NCBI RefSeq assembly: GCF_000429525.1
Contig: NZ_AUCA01000036.1
Span: forward strand, 1 to 32,788
Origin: Alicyclobacillus contaminans DSM 17975
GTDB taxonomy: Bacteria > Bacillota > Bacilli > Alicyclobacillales > Alicyclobacillaceae
Reading direction: 5' to 3'
Length of the DNA: 32,788 nt
Below are positions 14,517 through 25,233 of this stretch, piece after piece (position 1 is the stretch's first letter; each line of letters opens with the position of its first letter). Made by a program: the position numbers and the translations under genes. The notes under the pieces were generated by a model. The model did not search any database. It was not told where the DNA came from and saw nothing but the letters and a program-made list of their open reading frames with translations.

Positions 14517-14804
14517 ATGGATCTCAGGCAGACGTCTGAAGAGTGGACGAAGTCTCATTTTCAGGTGAACGAGCTGCTCTCGCAACTGCTCAACGAAATT
14601 CGAAATCTCGGTTACAATCCCAGCCACCACGTGTCCTATGACAACATGGAACACCACCTGCTGATTGACCAGGATTTGCTGGACAAGTATCCGTCCTTGC
14701 AAGACATCTTCAATAAATACCTCTCTGCCTGCGCACGCCGTGACGAAGCCGTAAGAAACATCCAGTCGTTGCCGAAGATTGACCTCGGATTTGCGCAGGA
14801 ATAA
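14517..14804 (+). CDS. Hypothetical 95-aa soluble protein
   Basis: The protein begins MDLRQTSEEWTKSHFQVNELL and is mainly helical, soluble, with a His-rich centre (NPSHHVSYDNMEHHLLID) and no cysteine motif except one Cys in LSACARRD. No family is recognised. ATG 14517 is preferred because AGAAAGGA lies 8 nt upstream. In-frame ATGs at 14508 and 14490 (the latter behind GGAG with short spacing) are alternatives. A good promoter upstream and a strong terminator immediately after the stop show a monocistronic gene. Confidence 0.7.
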   Translation: MDLRQTSEEWTKSHFQVNELLSQLLNEIRNLGYNPSHHVSYDNMEHHLLIDQDLLDKYPSLQDIFNKYLSACARRDEAVRNIQSLPKIDLGFAQE

Positions 14805-14842
14805 AAAAGAACCGGAGCGGACGTCCGCCCCGGTTCTTTTTC
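14803..14842. terminator. Bidirectional intrinsic terminator
   Basis: AAAAAGAACCGG (14804-14815) and CCGGTTCTTTTT (14830-14841) pair across an inner GCGGAC/GTCCGC stem. There is an A-tract on the left and a T-tract on the right, so it works for the 95-aa gene (+) and for the Rrf2 gene ending the suf operon (-). Confidence 0.9.
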
Positions 14843-14849
14843 TGGATTT

Positions 14850-15305
14850 TTAAAGTCGGCCTTCCGTCGCGGTTTTCAGCCACACGTCATCGTGCATCAC
14901 ATCCGCGAGCGTGATGGAATCCAGCGCCTTGGTCACGGCGTCCATCACCCGCAACCAGACACTGCGCGTGTGGCACATCGAAACACGACCGCAAAAGGAA
15001 CTTGGTTCAGCCAGTTCCTCACTGACACAGCCTATCGGCGCAAGCGACCCTTCCAGCAGTCGGACCAATGCGCCGATGCTGATTTCGTCGGCCGGTCGAC
15101 TCAACGTGTAACCGCCGTTGACGCCGCGGGTGCTCTTCACAAACCCGGCTTTGCGCAGCTTCGCCACAATTTGATCCAAAAACTGTTCCGGAATTTGCTC
15201 CTGCTCGGCAATGGTCGGCAGAGGGACCGGCTGATCTTCTCCAGCCATCAGGGCAATGGCGACCATCGCGCGCAACCCGTACTCCGTTTTCTTCGAGACT
15301 TTCAC
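14850..15305 (-). CDS. Rrf2-family regulator, IscR/SufR-like, end of the suf operon
   Basis: The 151-aa protein starts MKVSKKTEYGLRAMVAIA and has a winged helix with IPEQFLDQIVAKLRKAGFVKSTRG, then GGYTLSRPADEISIGALVRLLEG, all typical of Rrf2 regulators. Three cysteines and a histidine, Cys93, Cys105, Cys111 and His112, lie where IscR and NsrR bind a Fe-S cluster, so cluster sensing is likely. Its position as last gene of the suf operon suggests control of Fe-S assembly by feedback. GTG 15305 has AGGAGGGG 7 nt upstream. It could instead respond to nitric oxide (NsrR-like); the ligand spacing does not decide this. Confidence 0.88.
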   Translation of the reverse strand: MKVSKKTEYGLRAMVAIALMAGEDQPVPLPTIAEQEQIPEQFLDQIVAKLRKAGFVKSTRGVNGGYTLSRPADEISIGALVRLLEGSLAPIGCVSEELAEPSSFCGRVSMCHTRSVWLRVMDAVTKALDSITLADVMHDDVWLKTATEGRL

Positions 15306-15356
15306 GGATAGACCCCTCCTGACTACCTGCTCGCAGCAGCCCCATCCAACTGCGGC

Positions 15357-15662
15357 TTACACGTCCACCCACACCTCGCCGTCGCGAACTTCCACATCGT
15401 AGGTTTCGACCGGGTAAACGCATGGAAAAGCTACCGCCGCTCCTGTGCGGATGTCGAATTTGCCCCCGTGTTTAGGACAGGATATAATGCACCCGTCCAA
15501 CCGGCCTTCGGACAGCGACTGTGCCGCGTGTGTACACGTGTCGGATGTCGCGTAAAAACCGTCCTCCGCGTGATAGACCGCCACCGGATTGTCTTCGATA
15601 TCCACCCGAACCATGCTGCCCACGGCAATGTCCGTTGCTTTGGCAACTTTCATCCAGGTCAT
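15357..15662 (-). CDS. Rieske-type [2Fe-2S] ferredoxin-like protein
   Basis: The 101-aa protein has the two Rieske ligand boxes CTH (Cys43, His45) and CPKH (Cys62, His65) with 16 residues between them, and the strand RVDIEDNPVAVYHAEDGFYA. It resembles small ferredoxin components of dioxygenases and NirD. There is no signal or transmembrane anchor, so it is a cytosolic electron carrier. ATG 15662 follows AAAAGGTG by 6-7 nt. It lies between sufB (86 nt upstream) and the Rrf2 gene (51 nt downstream) without an intervening U-tract terminator, so it is probably cotranscribed with suf and could donate electrons or act as a cluster client. Confidence 0.85.
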   Translation of the reverse strand: MTWMKVAKATDIAVGSMVRVDIEDNPVAVYHAEDGFYATSDTCTHAAQSLSEGRLDGCIISCPKHGGKFDIRTGAAVAFPCVYPVETYDVEVRDGEVWVDV

Positions 15663-15748
15663 CTGCAACACCTTTTCAGTCGCGGGCCGCGCAGGTTGTG
15701 TGCGACAGCCCGCACGGAATTCAGTTCGTTCCACGGCCAACGCGCCAA

Positions 15749-17146
15749 TCAGCCGATGGAGCCCTCCATCTCGAACTTGATCAAGCGGTTCATCTCCACC
15801 GCATATTCCATCGGCAGCTCGCGTGTGAACGGTTCAATGAAGCCCATCACAATCATGCGAGTTGCGTCTTCCTCGGAGATGCCGCGGCTCATGAGATAGA
15901 ACAGCTGTTCTTCGCTGACCTTGGACACGCTCGCCTCGTGTTCCAACGTCACTTCGTCGTTCATGATTTCGTTGTACGGAATCGTATCGGACGTCGAATC
16001 GTCGTCCAGAATCAGCGTGTCGCACTTGATATTCGCCTTGGCGTTCTTCGCATTCGGACCAAAGCTCGCCAATCCGCGATACGTCGTCTTTCCACCGTGC
16101 TTGCTGATGGACTTGGACACAATCGTCGATGACGTGTTCGGCGCGTTGTGCACCACCTTGGCCCCCGCATCCTGGTGTTGACCGCGGCCCGCCACCGCGA
16201 TGGAGAGCACCATCGCCTTGGCGCCCTCGCCCTGCATGTACACGGATGGATACTTCATGGTCAATTTCGATCCGATGTTGCCATCGACCCATTCCATCGT
16301 CGCATCCTTGTACGCCACCGCGCGCTTCGTCACCAGGTTGTAGATGTTCGGAGCCCAGTTCTGGATGGTGGTGTAGCGGCACGTCGCCCCGTCTTTCACA
16401 ATGATCTCGACGACCGCGCTGTGCAGCGAGTTCGTGCTGTACACCGGTGCCGTACAGCCTTCCACGTAGTGCACCTTGCTGCCTTCATCGCAAATGATGA
16501 GCGTCCGTTCAAATTGCCCCATGTTCTCGGAGTTGATGCGGAAGTACGCCTGCAGCGGAATGTCGCACTGAACTCCCTTGGGCACGTAAATGAAGCTGCC
16601 ACCGCTCCAGACCGCACTGTTGAGCGCCGCAAACTTGTTATCCTCAGGTGGTACCACCGTACCAAAGAACTCCTTGAAGATTTCCGGATACTCGCGGAGT
16701 GCCGTATCCGTGTCGGTGAACAGAATCCCGAGCTTTTCCAGGTCTTCCCGCATGGAGTGGTAGACCACTTCCGACTCATACTGTGCAGATACCCCTGCGA
16801 GAAACTTCTGTTCCGCTTCGGGAATCCCGAGCCTGTCAAACGTGTTCTTAATCTCCTCGGGGACCTCTTCCCACGTCTTCCCCTTCTTTTCCGTGGGCTT
16901 CACGTAGTACGTGATATCGTCGAAGTTCAGATCGGACAGATCACCGCCCCACTTCGGCATCCCTTTTTCATAGAAGATGTCGAGCGAACGCAGACGGAAA
17001 TCCGTCATCCACCCCGGTTCGTTTTTCATCATCGAGATTTCCTCGACAATCTTGCGCGACAGGCCCTTCTCGAACTTGACGACGGACACGTCCTTATCGC
17101 GAAAACCGTACTGATACTCTTCCATTTCGGGCAACGGTTTGGCCAT
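15749..17146 (-). CDS. sufB: Fe-S cluster scaffold subunit SufB
   Basis: With start ATG 17146 the protein is 465 aa, the length of Bacillus SufB, and begins [20 protein letters not shown]. Conserved blocks include [107 protein letters not shown] and [16 protein letters not shown]. It assembles clusters with SufC and SufD. AAGGAGG lies 9 nt upstream; an ATG one codon earlier (17149) is equally possible. It follows sufU by 68 nt. Confidence 0.98.
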   Translation of the reverse strand: MAKPLPEMEEYQYGFRDKDVSVVKFEKGLSRKIVEEISMMKNEPGWMTDFRLRSLDIFYEKGMPKWGGDLSDLNFDDITYYVKPTEKKGKTWEEVPEEIKNTFDRLGIPEAEQKFLAGVSAQYESEVVYHSMREDLEKLGILFTDTDTALREYPEIFKEFFGTVVPPEDNKFAALNSAVWSGGSFIYVPKGVQCDIPLQAYFRINSENMGQFERTLIICDEGSKVHYVEGCTAPVYSTNSLHSAVVEIIVKDGATCRYTTIQNWAPNIYNLVTKRAVAYKDATMEWVDGNIGSKLTMKYPSVYMQGEGAKAMVLSIAVAGRGQHQDAGAKVVHNAPNTSSTIVSKSISKHGGKTTYRGLASFGPNAKNAKANIKCDTLILDDDSTSDTIPYNEIMNDEVTLEHEASVSKVSEEQLFYLMSRGISEEDATRMIVMGFIEPFTRELPMEYAVEMNRLIKFEMEGSIG

Positions 17147-17214
17147 CATGCACAACCTCCTTCACCTGGATATCCTTAACGTTCTGCTGCGGTACACAGC
17201 GGTATCCTCCCGCT

Positions 17215-20148
<2,934 letters not shown>

Positions 20149-20160
20149 GCTTTGCCCTCC

Positions 20161-20946
20161 TTACGCCTCGGCTCCGACGGTTTCGTCTTCGATTCCGAGT
20201 TCTTGCTTCAGCCAATCGTACCCGTTGGCTTCCAACTTTTGCGCCAACTCGCGGCCGCCGGAGCGCACAATGCGGCCCTGCATCATGACGTGCACAAAGT
20301 CTGGCACGATGTATTCCAGCAATCGTTGATAGTGCGTGATGATGAGGAATCCGACGTCTGGAGAGCGCAGGTCGTTGACCGCTTTCGCCACAATCTTCAG
20401 CGCGTCGATGTCCAGCCCGGAGTCAATTTCGTCCAGGATGACAATCCGCGGATTCAACATGCTCATTTGCAAGATTTCATTCCGCTTCTTCTCGCCACCG
20501 GAGAATCCTTCATTAAGATATCGTTCCGCAAACGACGGATCGATGTTCAGAGACTTCATCTTTTCCTGCAATTGCCGGTGGAACTTGATCACCGGAATTT
20601 CATTGCCCTCTCCCAGACGAGCGTTCAACGCCGTCCGAATGAAATTCGCGTTGGATACGCCGGGCACTTCCGCAGGGTATTGCATGGCGAGGAACAGCCC
20701 TGCGCGCGCGCGCTCGTCCACCGCCATGTCGAGCACGTCCTGCCCGTCCAGCGTCACCTGGCCACCCGTCACCTCATACGCGGGATGTCCCATCAACGCG
20801 GACGCCAGAGTGCTCTTCCCCGTACCGTTCGGCCCCATGATGGCGTGAATCTCGCCGCCACGAATCTCCAGGTCCAAACCTTTCACAATCTCTTTGTCTT
20901 CCACGGCCACTTTCAGGCCCGTAATTTTAAAATGTGGGGATGCCAT
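20161..20946 (-). CDS. sufC: Fe-S assembly ATPase SufC
   Basis: With start ATG 20946 the protein is 261 aa, the normal SufC length, and begins MASPHFKITGLKVAVEDKEI. It has Walker A GPNGTGKST, signature FSGGEKKRNEILQ, Walker B ILDEIDSGLDID and the H-loop ITHYQRL. The KKRNE signature separates SufC from transporter ATPases. AAAGG lies 12 nt upstream. The frame extends to ATG 21006, but that start has no ribosome binding site and lies over an operator-like palindrome. First gene of the suf operon. Confidence 0.97.
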   Translation of the reverse strand: MASPHFKITGLKVAVEDKEIVKGLDLEIRGGEIHAIMGPNGTGKSTLASALMGHPAYEVTGGQVTLDGQDVLDMAVDERARAGLFLAMQYPAEVPGVSNANFIRTALNARLGEGNEIPVIKFHRQLQEKMKSLNIDPSFAERYLNEGFSGGEKKRNEILQMSMLNPRIVILDEIDSGLDIDALKIVAKAVNDLRSPDVGFLIITHYQRLLEYIVPDFVHVMMQGRIVRSGGRELAQKLEANGYDWLKQELGIEDETVGAEA

Positions 20947-20990
20947 CTGTCCGACCAACCTTTCCCGTCTAAAGTTCCAACTACAAATGT

Positions 20991-21005
20991 TGACCTCATT
21001 AGTCA
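20991..21005. promoter_or_regulatory. Operator-like palindrome in front of sufC
   Basis: TGACCTCATTAGTCA has 4-bp arms TGAC/GTCA around 7 bp, in the untranslated region 45-60 nt upstream of sufC. Poor promoter elements (TTGCAT with TAATCT, about 21041-21014 on the minus strand) lie just upstream. A dyad of this general shape could serve the Rrf2 regulator of the same operon; this link is inferred. Confidence 0.3.
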
Positions 21006-21065
21006 TGTTTTGATTTTAGATTACCATACCTGCCGTAAAATGCAACCAAATCGGTGGATATGTTA

Positions 21066-21101
21066 CGAAACCCAAGCGTCCGCTTCGGGCAGCGCTTGGG
21101 T
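21066..21101 (-). terminator. Hairpin between the SufT-like gene and sufC
   Basis: ACCCAAGCG (21070-21078) and CGCTTGGGT (21093-21101) form a perfect 9-bp stem with a 14-nt loop, followed on the minus strand by a short TTTCG tail. It lies about 60 nt after the SufT-like gene and 125 nt before sufC, so it either separates the two units or attenuates read-through. The rest of this 217-nt gap holds a small CTGCGG/CCGCAG stem (about 21119-21140) and no gene. Confidence 0.5.
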
Positions 21102-21163
21102 CCACATGGAAGGGGCGGTCTGCGGTTGTCCAAACCCGCAGCACGAGCCACTCGGATTCGAGA

Positions 21164-21472
21164 TCAGAACAGGTACTTGAACACCAGCTTCGCCTCTTCG
21201 GACATCATTTCCTTGTCCCAGGGCGGATCGAACGTCAATTCCACGTCCACCTTTTCAACCCCGGGCAGACCCTGAATTTTCTCAATCACCTGTTCCTTAA
21301 TATCGTCAAACAACGGACATCCCATGGTGGTCAGGGTCATCACGACCTTGACATATTTCCCATCCTCCGAGATGTCGATGCGGTAAACCATTCCCAGGTT
21401 GACAATGTCAATCTGAATTTCCGGGTCCAACACATCCGTCAGAATGCCGCGGACCAACTCTTCCGTCACCAT
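21164..21472 (-). CDS. MIP18/DUF59-family Fe-S assembly protein (SufT-like)
   Basis: The 102-aa protein is a complete MIP18 (DUF59, PaaD-like) domain: TEELVRGILTDVLDPEI, VNLGMVYRI, MTLTTMGCPLFDDI with the conserved Cys, and ELTFDPPWDKEMMSEEAK. Members such as SufT help mature Fe-S proteins, which fits its place directly upstream of sufC in the same direction. ATG 21472 has GGGAGGGAG 7 nt upstream; the frame from 21502 would include that site. A hairpin in the 217-nt gap to sufC suggests partly separate transcription. Confidence 0.9.
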   Translation of the reverse strand: MVTEELVRGILTDVLDPEIQIDIVNLGMVYRIDISEDGKYVKVVMTLTTMGCPLFDDIKEQVIEKIQGLPGVEKVDVELTFDPPWDKEMMSEEAKLVFKYLF

Positions 21473-21559
21473 GTCGCTCCCTCCCTTTCGTGGCATGGCC
21501 ACAGCTCTTACCGTAGCTTATTCCAGATGACTTGTCCATAACCGCTCCCGATGGCGGTA

Positions 21560-21943
21560 TCACTCGACTTTGAACTGGACGAACATATTGTCATGACCAG
21601 ACCCGCAGTACTGACTGCATCGAATCGTATAGGTCCCCGGCTTGGTGAACGTCCATACCTTGTCAATCGGCGCCTTGCCTTCAGCGACCGTCACGTTGAT
21701 TTTGGTGCCCACCACGTTGAATCCGTGAACGCCCTCCGCCGACTGAACGTGAAAATCCACCGGCACACCGGCCTTGAACACCGTCTTGTCCAACGTCCAT
21801 TTCCAATCGGACGCCACCACGTTCACGCGCTGTGCGTTGCTCGGCACCGCATCACTGCCTCCCCCTTGCCCGCACGCGCTGGTGACCAACGGCAACACGG
21901 CGGTCACCGCAAGCACACTCAACCAACGTTTCACTCCGTTCAC
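21560..21943 (-). CDS. CuA-domain cupredoxin lipoprotein, cytochrome ba3 subunit II-like
   Basis: The 127-aa exported protein has a lipoprotein signal (KRWLSVLAVTAVLPLVTSAC, lipid-modified Cys24), a Gly/Ser linker and one cupredoxin domain. All CuA ligands are present: His73 in VHGFNV, then Cys109, Gln111, Cys113, His117 and Met120 in CSQYCGSGHDNM, with the spacing of Thermus ba3 oxidase subunit II. It would carry a binuclear copper centre on the outer face of the membrane and pass electrons, perhaps to an oxidase. No oxidase gene is next to it. Start is uncertain: GTG 21943 and GTG 21934 both have GGAG 8 nt upstream, and ATG 21949 is too close to its site. Confidence 0.85.
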   Translation of the reverse strand: MNGVKRWLSVLAVTAVLPLVTSACGQGGGSDAVPSNAQRVNVVASDWKWTLDKTVFKAGVPVDFHVQSAEGVHGFNVVGTKINVTVAEGKAPIDKVWTFTKPGTYTIRCSQYCGSGHDNMFVQFKVE

Positions 21944-21998
21944 TCCCATTTCTCCACGCCGTGCACCGCAAAAAACGCGGTGTCCGTACATATGGAAA

Positions 21999-22038
21999 AG
22001 CCTGTGCGCTTCCAGTATAGCAGGAAAACGCACAGGCT
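21999..22038 (-). terminator. Intrinsic terminator after ald
   Basis: AGCCTGTGCG (21999-22008) and CGCACAGGCT (22029-22038) form a perfect 10-bp stem with a 20-nt loop, followed on the minus strand by TTTTCC. It lies 34 nt past the ald stop. Confidence 0.8.
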
Positions 22039-22072
22039 GAGCAAATGTTGATCGCCAGATGGCAAATGCGAT

Positions 22073-23191
22073 TCAGCCGATGACTTCCGACAACGGCGTG
22101 TATGGCAGACCTTGATCGCGCGCCACCGCTTCATAGGTCAACTTTCCAGCCACCACGTTCACGCCCTTGGCGAGGGCCTCATTCTGCCGTACTGCGGCCT
22201 CGAACCCAAGGTTCGCCAACTGCACGGCGTAAGGAATGGTGACATTGGTCAGCGCGAGCGTCGATGTGCGCGGCACAGCCCCCGGAATGTTGGCCACCGC
22301 GTAGTGAATGACGCCGTACTTCTCGAACGTCGGATTGCTGTGCGTCGTAATGCGGTCAATCGTTTCGATGGATCCGCCCTGGTCGATGGCCACGTCCACC
22401 ACCACCGCACCGCGATTCATTCCCTGAATCATTTCGGCGGTCACCAGCTTCGGCGCGCGCGCACCCGGAATCAAAACGGCGCCAATCAGCAAATCGCAAC
22501 CTTCGATTTGCGCTTTCAGGTTGTATCCATTGGACACCACCGTCCGCAGACGTTGTCCGAACAGCTCGTCCAAATAACGCAGCCGACTCACGTTGGTGTC
22601 GAGGATGGTCACCTCGGCTCCGAGTCCCATGGCAATCCGCGCCGCGTTGGTTCCCACGATACCACCGCCGACAATGACCACACGCGCGGGTGGTACACCA
22701 GGTACCCCACCCAGCAGCTCACCGCGGCCGCCGTGCGCTTTTTCCAAATAATGGGCACCAATCTGAATGGACATGCGTCCTGCGACTTCACTCATCGGTG
22801 TCAACAGCGGCAGACTTCTATCCGGCAGTTGTACAGTCTCATACGCAATGGCAGTGATACCCGATTCCAAGAGCGCCTTGGTCAATTCCGGCTCTGGCGC
22901 CAAGTGCAAATATGTGAACAGTGTAAGATCGGATCGGAAATACTTGTATTCCGACGGCAGGGGTTCCTTGACCTTCAGCACCAAATCCGCCTTACCCCAG
23001 GCATCGGCCGCGCTCGAGACGATTTCTGCGCCCGCTTCGCGATACGCTTCGTCCGAAAATCCACTGCCCTCGCCTGCACCGGTCTCCACCAGAACCCGAT
23101 GACCTGCTGTGGCAAATGCGTGCACACCTGCCGGAGTAATGGCCACGCGGTTCTCGTTGTCTTTAATTTCTTTCGGTACACCTATCAGCAC
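22073..23191 (-). CDS. ald: Alanine dehydrogenase
   Basis: The 372-aa NAD enzyme interconverts L-alanine with pyruvate and ammonia. It starts [22 protein letters not shown] and has [18 protein letters not shown] with the catalytic His, the NAD fold [34 protein letters not shown] and [12 protein letters not shown]. Length is normal. GTG 23191 is chosen because GAAGGGAG precedes it and the family begins at this point; the longer frame from 23230 adds unlikely residues. The gene is monocistronic, bounded by hairpin terminators on both sides. Confidence 0.97.
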   Translation of the reverse strand: MLIGVPKEIKDNENRVAITPAGVHAFATAGHRVLVETGAGEGSGFSDEAYREAGAEIVSSAADAWGKADLVLKVKEPLPSEYKYFRSDLTLFTYLHLAPEPELTKALLESGITAIAYETVQLPDRSLPLLTPMSEVAGRMSIQIGAHYLEKAHGGRGELLGGVPGVPPARVVIVGGGIVGTNAARIAMGLGAEVTILDTNVSRLRYLDELFGQRLRTVVSNGYNLKAQIEGCDLLIGAVLIPGARAPKLVTAEMIQGMNRGAVVVDVAIDQGGSIETIDRITTHSNPTFEKYGVIHYAVANIPGAVPRTSTLALTNVTIPYAVQLANLGFEAAVRQNEALAKGVNVVAGKLTYEAVARDQGLPYTPLSEVIG

Positions 23192-23210
23192 CGCGGTGTC
23201 TCCCTTCTTG

Positions 23211-23249
23211 GTTATAAAATGTGTGTACACTGCAGACGTATTCAGTGTA
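23211..23249 (-). promoter_or_regulatory. Operator-like dyad and -10 box upstream of ald
   Basis: TACACTG (23226-23232) and CAGTGTA (23243-23249) form a perfect 7-bp dyad with a 10-bp centre. A -10-like TATAAC (23216-23211, minus strand) follows, and no good -35 is visible, which fits an activator- or repressor-controlled promoter with the dyad over the -35 region. The binding factor is unknown. Confidence 0.4.
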
Positions 23250-23252
23250 GAT

Positions 23253-23289
23253 CAAGCAAAGGCGGACACGCAACGTCCGCCTTTGCTTG
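23253..23289 (-). terminator. Strong hairpin terminator after the ECF sigma operon
   Basis: CAAGCAAAGGCGGAC (23253-23267) and its exact complement (23275-23289) form a 15-bp stem with a 7-nt loop. It lies 13 nt after the stop of the 88-aa gene. The U-tract is poor (CTTTGCTTGATCT). Confidence 0.7.
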
Positions 23290-23302
23290 TAATCGTTACC
23301 AA

Positions 23303-23569
23303 TTAGTCTTCCGATGTCACGCGGACTTTTCGCACCACCCGACGGGTGGGTTTGTCCAGCGACAATTGTCCGCGACGCACCTGCTCCTCTATCCAGGATT
23401 GAATCCGCTTGGTGTCACTTGGCGCAATGCGCCAGTTTTTATCTCCGTAGACGAAGGATTCGGCCGTCAATTCGCCGCGGGCCGCCAGATCGTCCACCGC
23501 GGCGCGCACGGCCGCCACTGGGGTGTGCAGCATTTCCGCCAATTCATCCAAACCGAAACGAGTGGTCAT
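23303..23569 (-). CDS. 88-aa winged-helix-like hypothetical protein, third gene of the ECF sigma operon
   Basis: The protein reads MTTRFGLDELAEMLHTPVAA at the start and continues with a helix (VRAAVDDLAARGEL), a short strand pair (ESFVYGDKNWRIAP) and a basic C-terminus (TRRVVRKVRV). The helix-helix-strand order suggests a small winged-helix DNA-binding fold, but no family is recognised. ATG 23569 has GGAG 9 nt upstream and lies 15 nt after the anti-sigma stop, so it belongs to the same operon. Confidence 0.6.
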   Translation of the reverse strand: MTTRFGLDELAEMLHTPVAAVRAAVDDLAARGELTAESFVYGDKNWRIAPSDTKRIQSWIEEQVRRGQLSLDKPTRRVVRKVRVTSED

Positions 23570-23584
23570 GCCATTGCGCTCCAA

Positions 23585-24544
23585 TCATTGCCAAATCAAC
23601 ATGAGGTGTACCGCTGTACGCGTTACATCCAGCGACGCAGGTCCAATCAAAGAGCAATGTACCGTAACCGTTCGCCCGGATGCAACTGTGGACTCGCCAT
23701 CCACGGCGGTCACGCGGGTGAGAAATCGCACCGCATCCGGATGAGTCCAGTCACCATCGCCACCAAACCAAACAATGGCCATCAGCGACGACAGGGTCAC
23801 GGGTGCCGCGCCCTGGTTGGTCAGCGTCGCCTGAACAGAAAAGGAACGCCCTCCGTTCCAATCCTTGCGCGGCGTTGCGGTGACGGCCCCGACTTGAACC
23901 GGCGCCTTCTGCCACACCAGGTCTGCCTGCCGTGGACTGACCGTACCGGTCTTCAAAAACAGCAGATTGACTTTGCCCAGGAAATGTCCGGATGCATCCG
24001 TGGGGACCCCCAGAGGTCGGAACGACCATTGAACCGACTGACCTGGCAACAACGGCTGATTCGGCCCGTTGACAAAGCCCGCCCATGCGGCATTCACCAA
24101 CATGTCCGGCTGATTCCCCTGTTCAAACGTCAGCAGTCCGATGATATCGCGACTGTGAATCACTTCGGTACCCACATTGGTAAGTGTCGCCTTCACCGTT
24201 CCATCGGCGGCGCCGGATGCGTGATCTGATTCGATGGTTACGCTCACCGGAGCGGTCTGCAGACCTACCACAGACGAGACCGTATGTTCCTGAGGATGAG
24301 ACGCTGTGGTGGGCGATTGGATGACCGCCAACCGCCCCACTATGGACCACACGGCCCACACCAATACGCAGGCAACGCCCATGGCCCCGATGGAAGCCAC
24401 CAACGAGCGGATGGAGCGGCGTTTCCGACCACCTTGTCTCATGCGTCCCGCTTCCGCAAGAATTTGTTCCTTCAACGCGTTGGGAAAAGGCGGCTTGGGC
24501 ATAGATGAAAACCGTTTGTTCAGTTCATCATGCTCATCAAACAT
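23585..24544 (-). CDS. Putative membrane anti-sigma factor
   Basis: The 319-aa protein has a short cytosolic N-terminus (about 1-45), one transmembrane helix (about 47-70, SLVASIGAMGVACVLVWAVWSIVG) and a large extracytoplasmic part with two similar beta-rich stretches (GTVKATLTNVGTEVI and FSVQATLTNQGAAPVTL). Its start overlaps the ECF sigma stop by 8 nt, and its topology is that of anti-sigma factors that hold the sigma factor at the membrane. The His-Cys-Cys zinc motif of ZAS anti-sigma factors is absent. The role is inferred from context; the external domain could be the sensor. Confidence 0.7.
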   Translation of the reverse strand: MFDEHDELNKRFSSMPKPPFPNALKEQILAEAGRMRQGGRKRRSIRSLVASIGAMGVACVLVWAVWSIVGRLAVIQSPTTASHPQEHTVSSVVGLQTAPVSVTIESDHASGAADGTVKATLTNVGTEVIHSRDIIGLLTFEQGNQPDMLVNAAWAGFVNGPNQPLLPGQSVQWSFRPLGVPTDASGHFLGKVNLLFLKTGTVSPRQADLVWQKAPVQVGAVTATPRKDWNGGRSFSVQATLTNQGAAPVTLSSLMAIVWFGGDGDWTHPDAVRFLTRVTAVDGESTVASGRTVTVHCSLIGPASLDVTRTAVHLMLIWQ

Positions 24545-25076
24545 CCACTTCCCCCCTCGCCTCGAAAATTTCCTTCAACTGTTGCCGAGCACGCCGAAGG
24601 CGGGTTCGAACGTTTGCCTCCGTGGTCTTGAGAACCTGTGCAATTTCGCGTCCGGACAGATCCTGAAGGTAGTACAACACCAACACTTCCCGTAACTTCA
24701 CCGGCAATTGTCCGAGCGCACGCCAAAGCTCGTCGCGTTCCACCCTCGCCATCGCCTGACGTTCCGTGTCCGACAGGGATTCCACATACACAATGGACCC
24801 ATCATCCTGAATCTCGTGGCGCTGCGCCCAGGAACGCAGGTGATCTTTGCACCGGTTGACCGTGATGGTTAACAACCAGGTACGAATGCTGCTTTGACCG
24901 CGAAAGGTGTCGCGCTTCACAAACGCCCGCAAAAACACATCCTGTGTGATGTCCTGAGCCTGATGATAGTTCTTAACATATGCGTACGCCGTGTTCATGA
25001 CATCACGGCCATACAGATCCATCCAACGTTCCAACTCCTGCAGGTCTTCGGGGCTGGCTGAAGACGAATCCACCAC
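24537..25076 (-). CDS. ECF-type RNA polymerase sigma factor
   Basis: The 179-aa group 4 sigma factor has region 2 (AYAYVKNYHQAQDITQDVFL, FRGQSSIRTWLLTITVNRC) and region 4 (LPVKLREVLVLYYLQDLSGR, TTEANVRTRLRRARQQLKEI). GTG 25076 is chosen, with GGAGG 8 nt upstream; this gives a normal ECF length, while the frame extends upstream into the promoter and terminator region. It overlaps the anti-sigma gene, so the two are translationally coupled. An ECF-like promoter about 30 nt upstream of the start suggests autoregulation. Confidence 0.93.
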   Translation of the reverse strand: MVDSSSASPEDLQELERWMDLYGRDVMNTAYAYVKNYHQAQDITQDVFLRAFVKRDTFRGQSSIRTWLLTITVNRCKDHLRSWAQRHEIQDDGSIVYVESLSDTERQAMARVERDELWRALGQLPVKLREVLVLYYLQDLSGREIAQVLKTTEANVRTRLRRARQQLKEIFEARGEVDV

Positions 25077-25113
25077 CAAGCTCACCTCCACTGCCAGCAC
25101 CTCACACGTATCA

Positions 25114-25140
25114 GACGAGGCACAGCCCACTTCTGTGACA
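25114..25140 (-). promoter_or_regulatory. Candidate ECF-dependent autoregulatory promoter
   Basis: On the minus strand TGTCAC (25140-25135) is followed after 17 bp by CGTC (25117-25114), the general form of ECF sigma promoters. The predicted start lies about 30 nt before GTG 25076, leaving room for the Shine-Dalgarno. No sigma-A type promoter is visible between it and the terminator. Confidence 0.4.
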
Positions 25141-25184
25141 TCTTGCGCCCTTGTGAGGCTGTCCATCCGGCCGTCTCTGGATAT

Positions 25185-25215
25185 AAAAGAACGGCCGGGC
25201 ACCGCCCGACCGTTC
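25185..25215 (-). terminator. Intrinsic terminator after the APC permease gene
   Basis: GAACGGCCGGGC (25189-25200) and GCCCGACCGTTC (25204-25215) pair over 12 bp with one G-U wobble and a 3-nt loop, followed on the minus strand by TTTT (25188-25185). It lies 18 nt past the permease stop. Confidence 0.85.
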
Positions 25216-25233
25216 GTCCGTCCTCTTGCCATA

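Noticed and set aside
22112-24229. 705-codon plus-strand open frame opposite ald and the anti-sigma gene
   Set aside because: Antisense shadow of two supported genes; no ribosome binding site or motif of its own, and it runs through the two terminator hairpins around ald.
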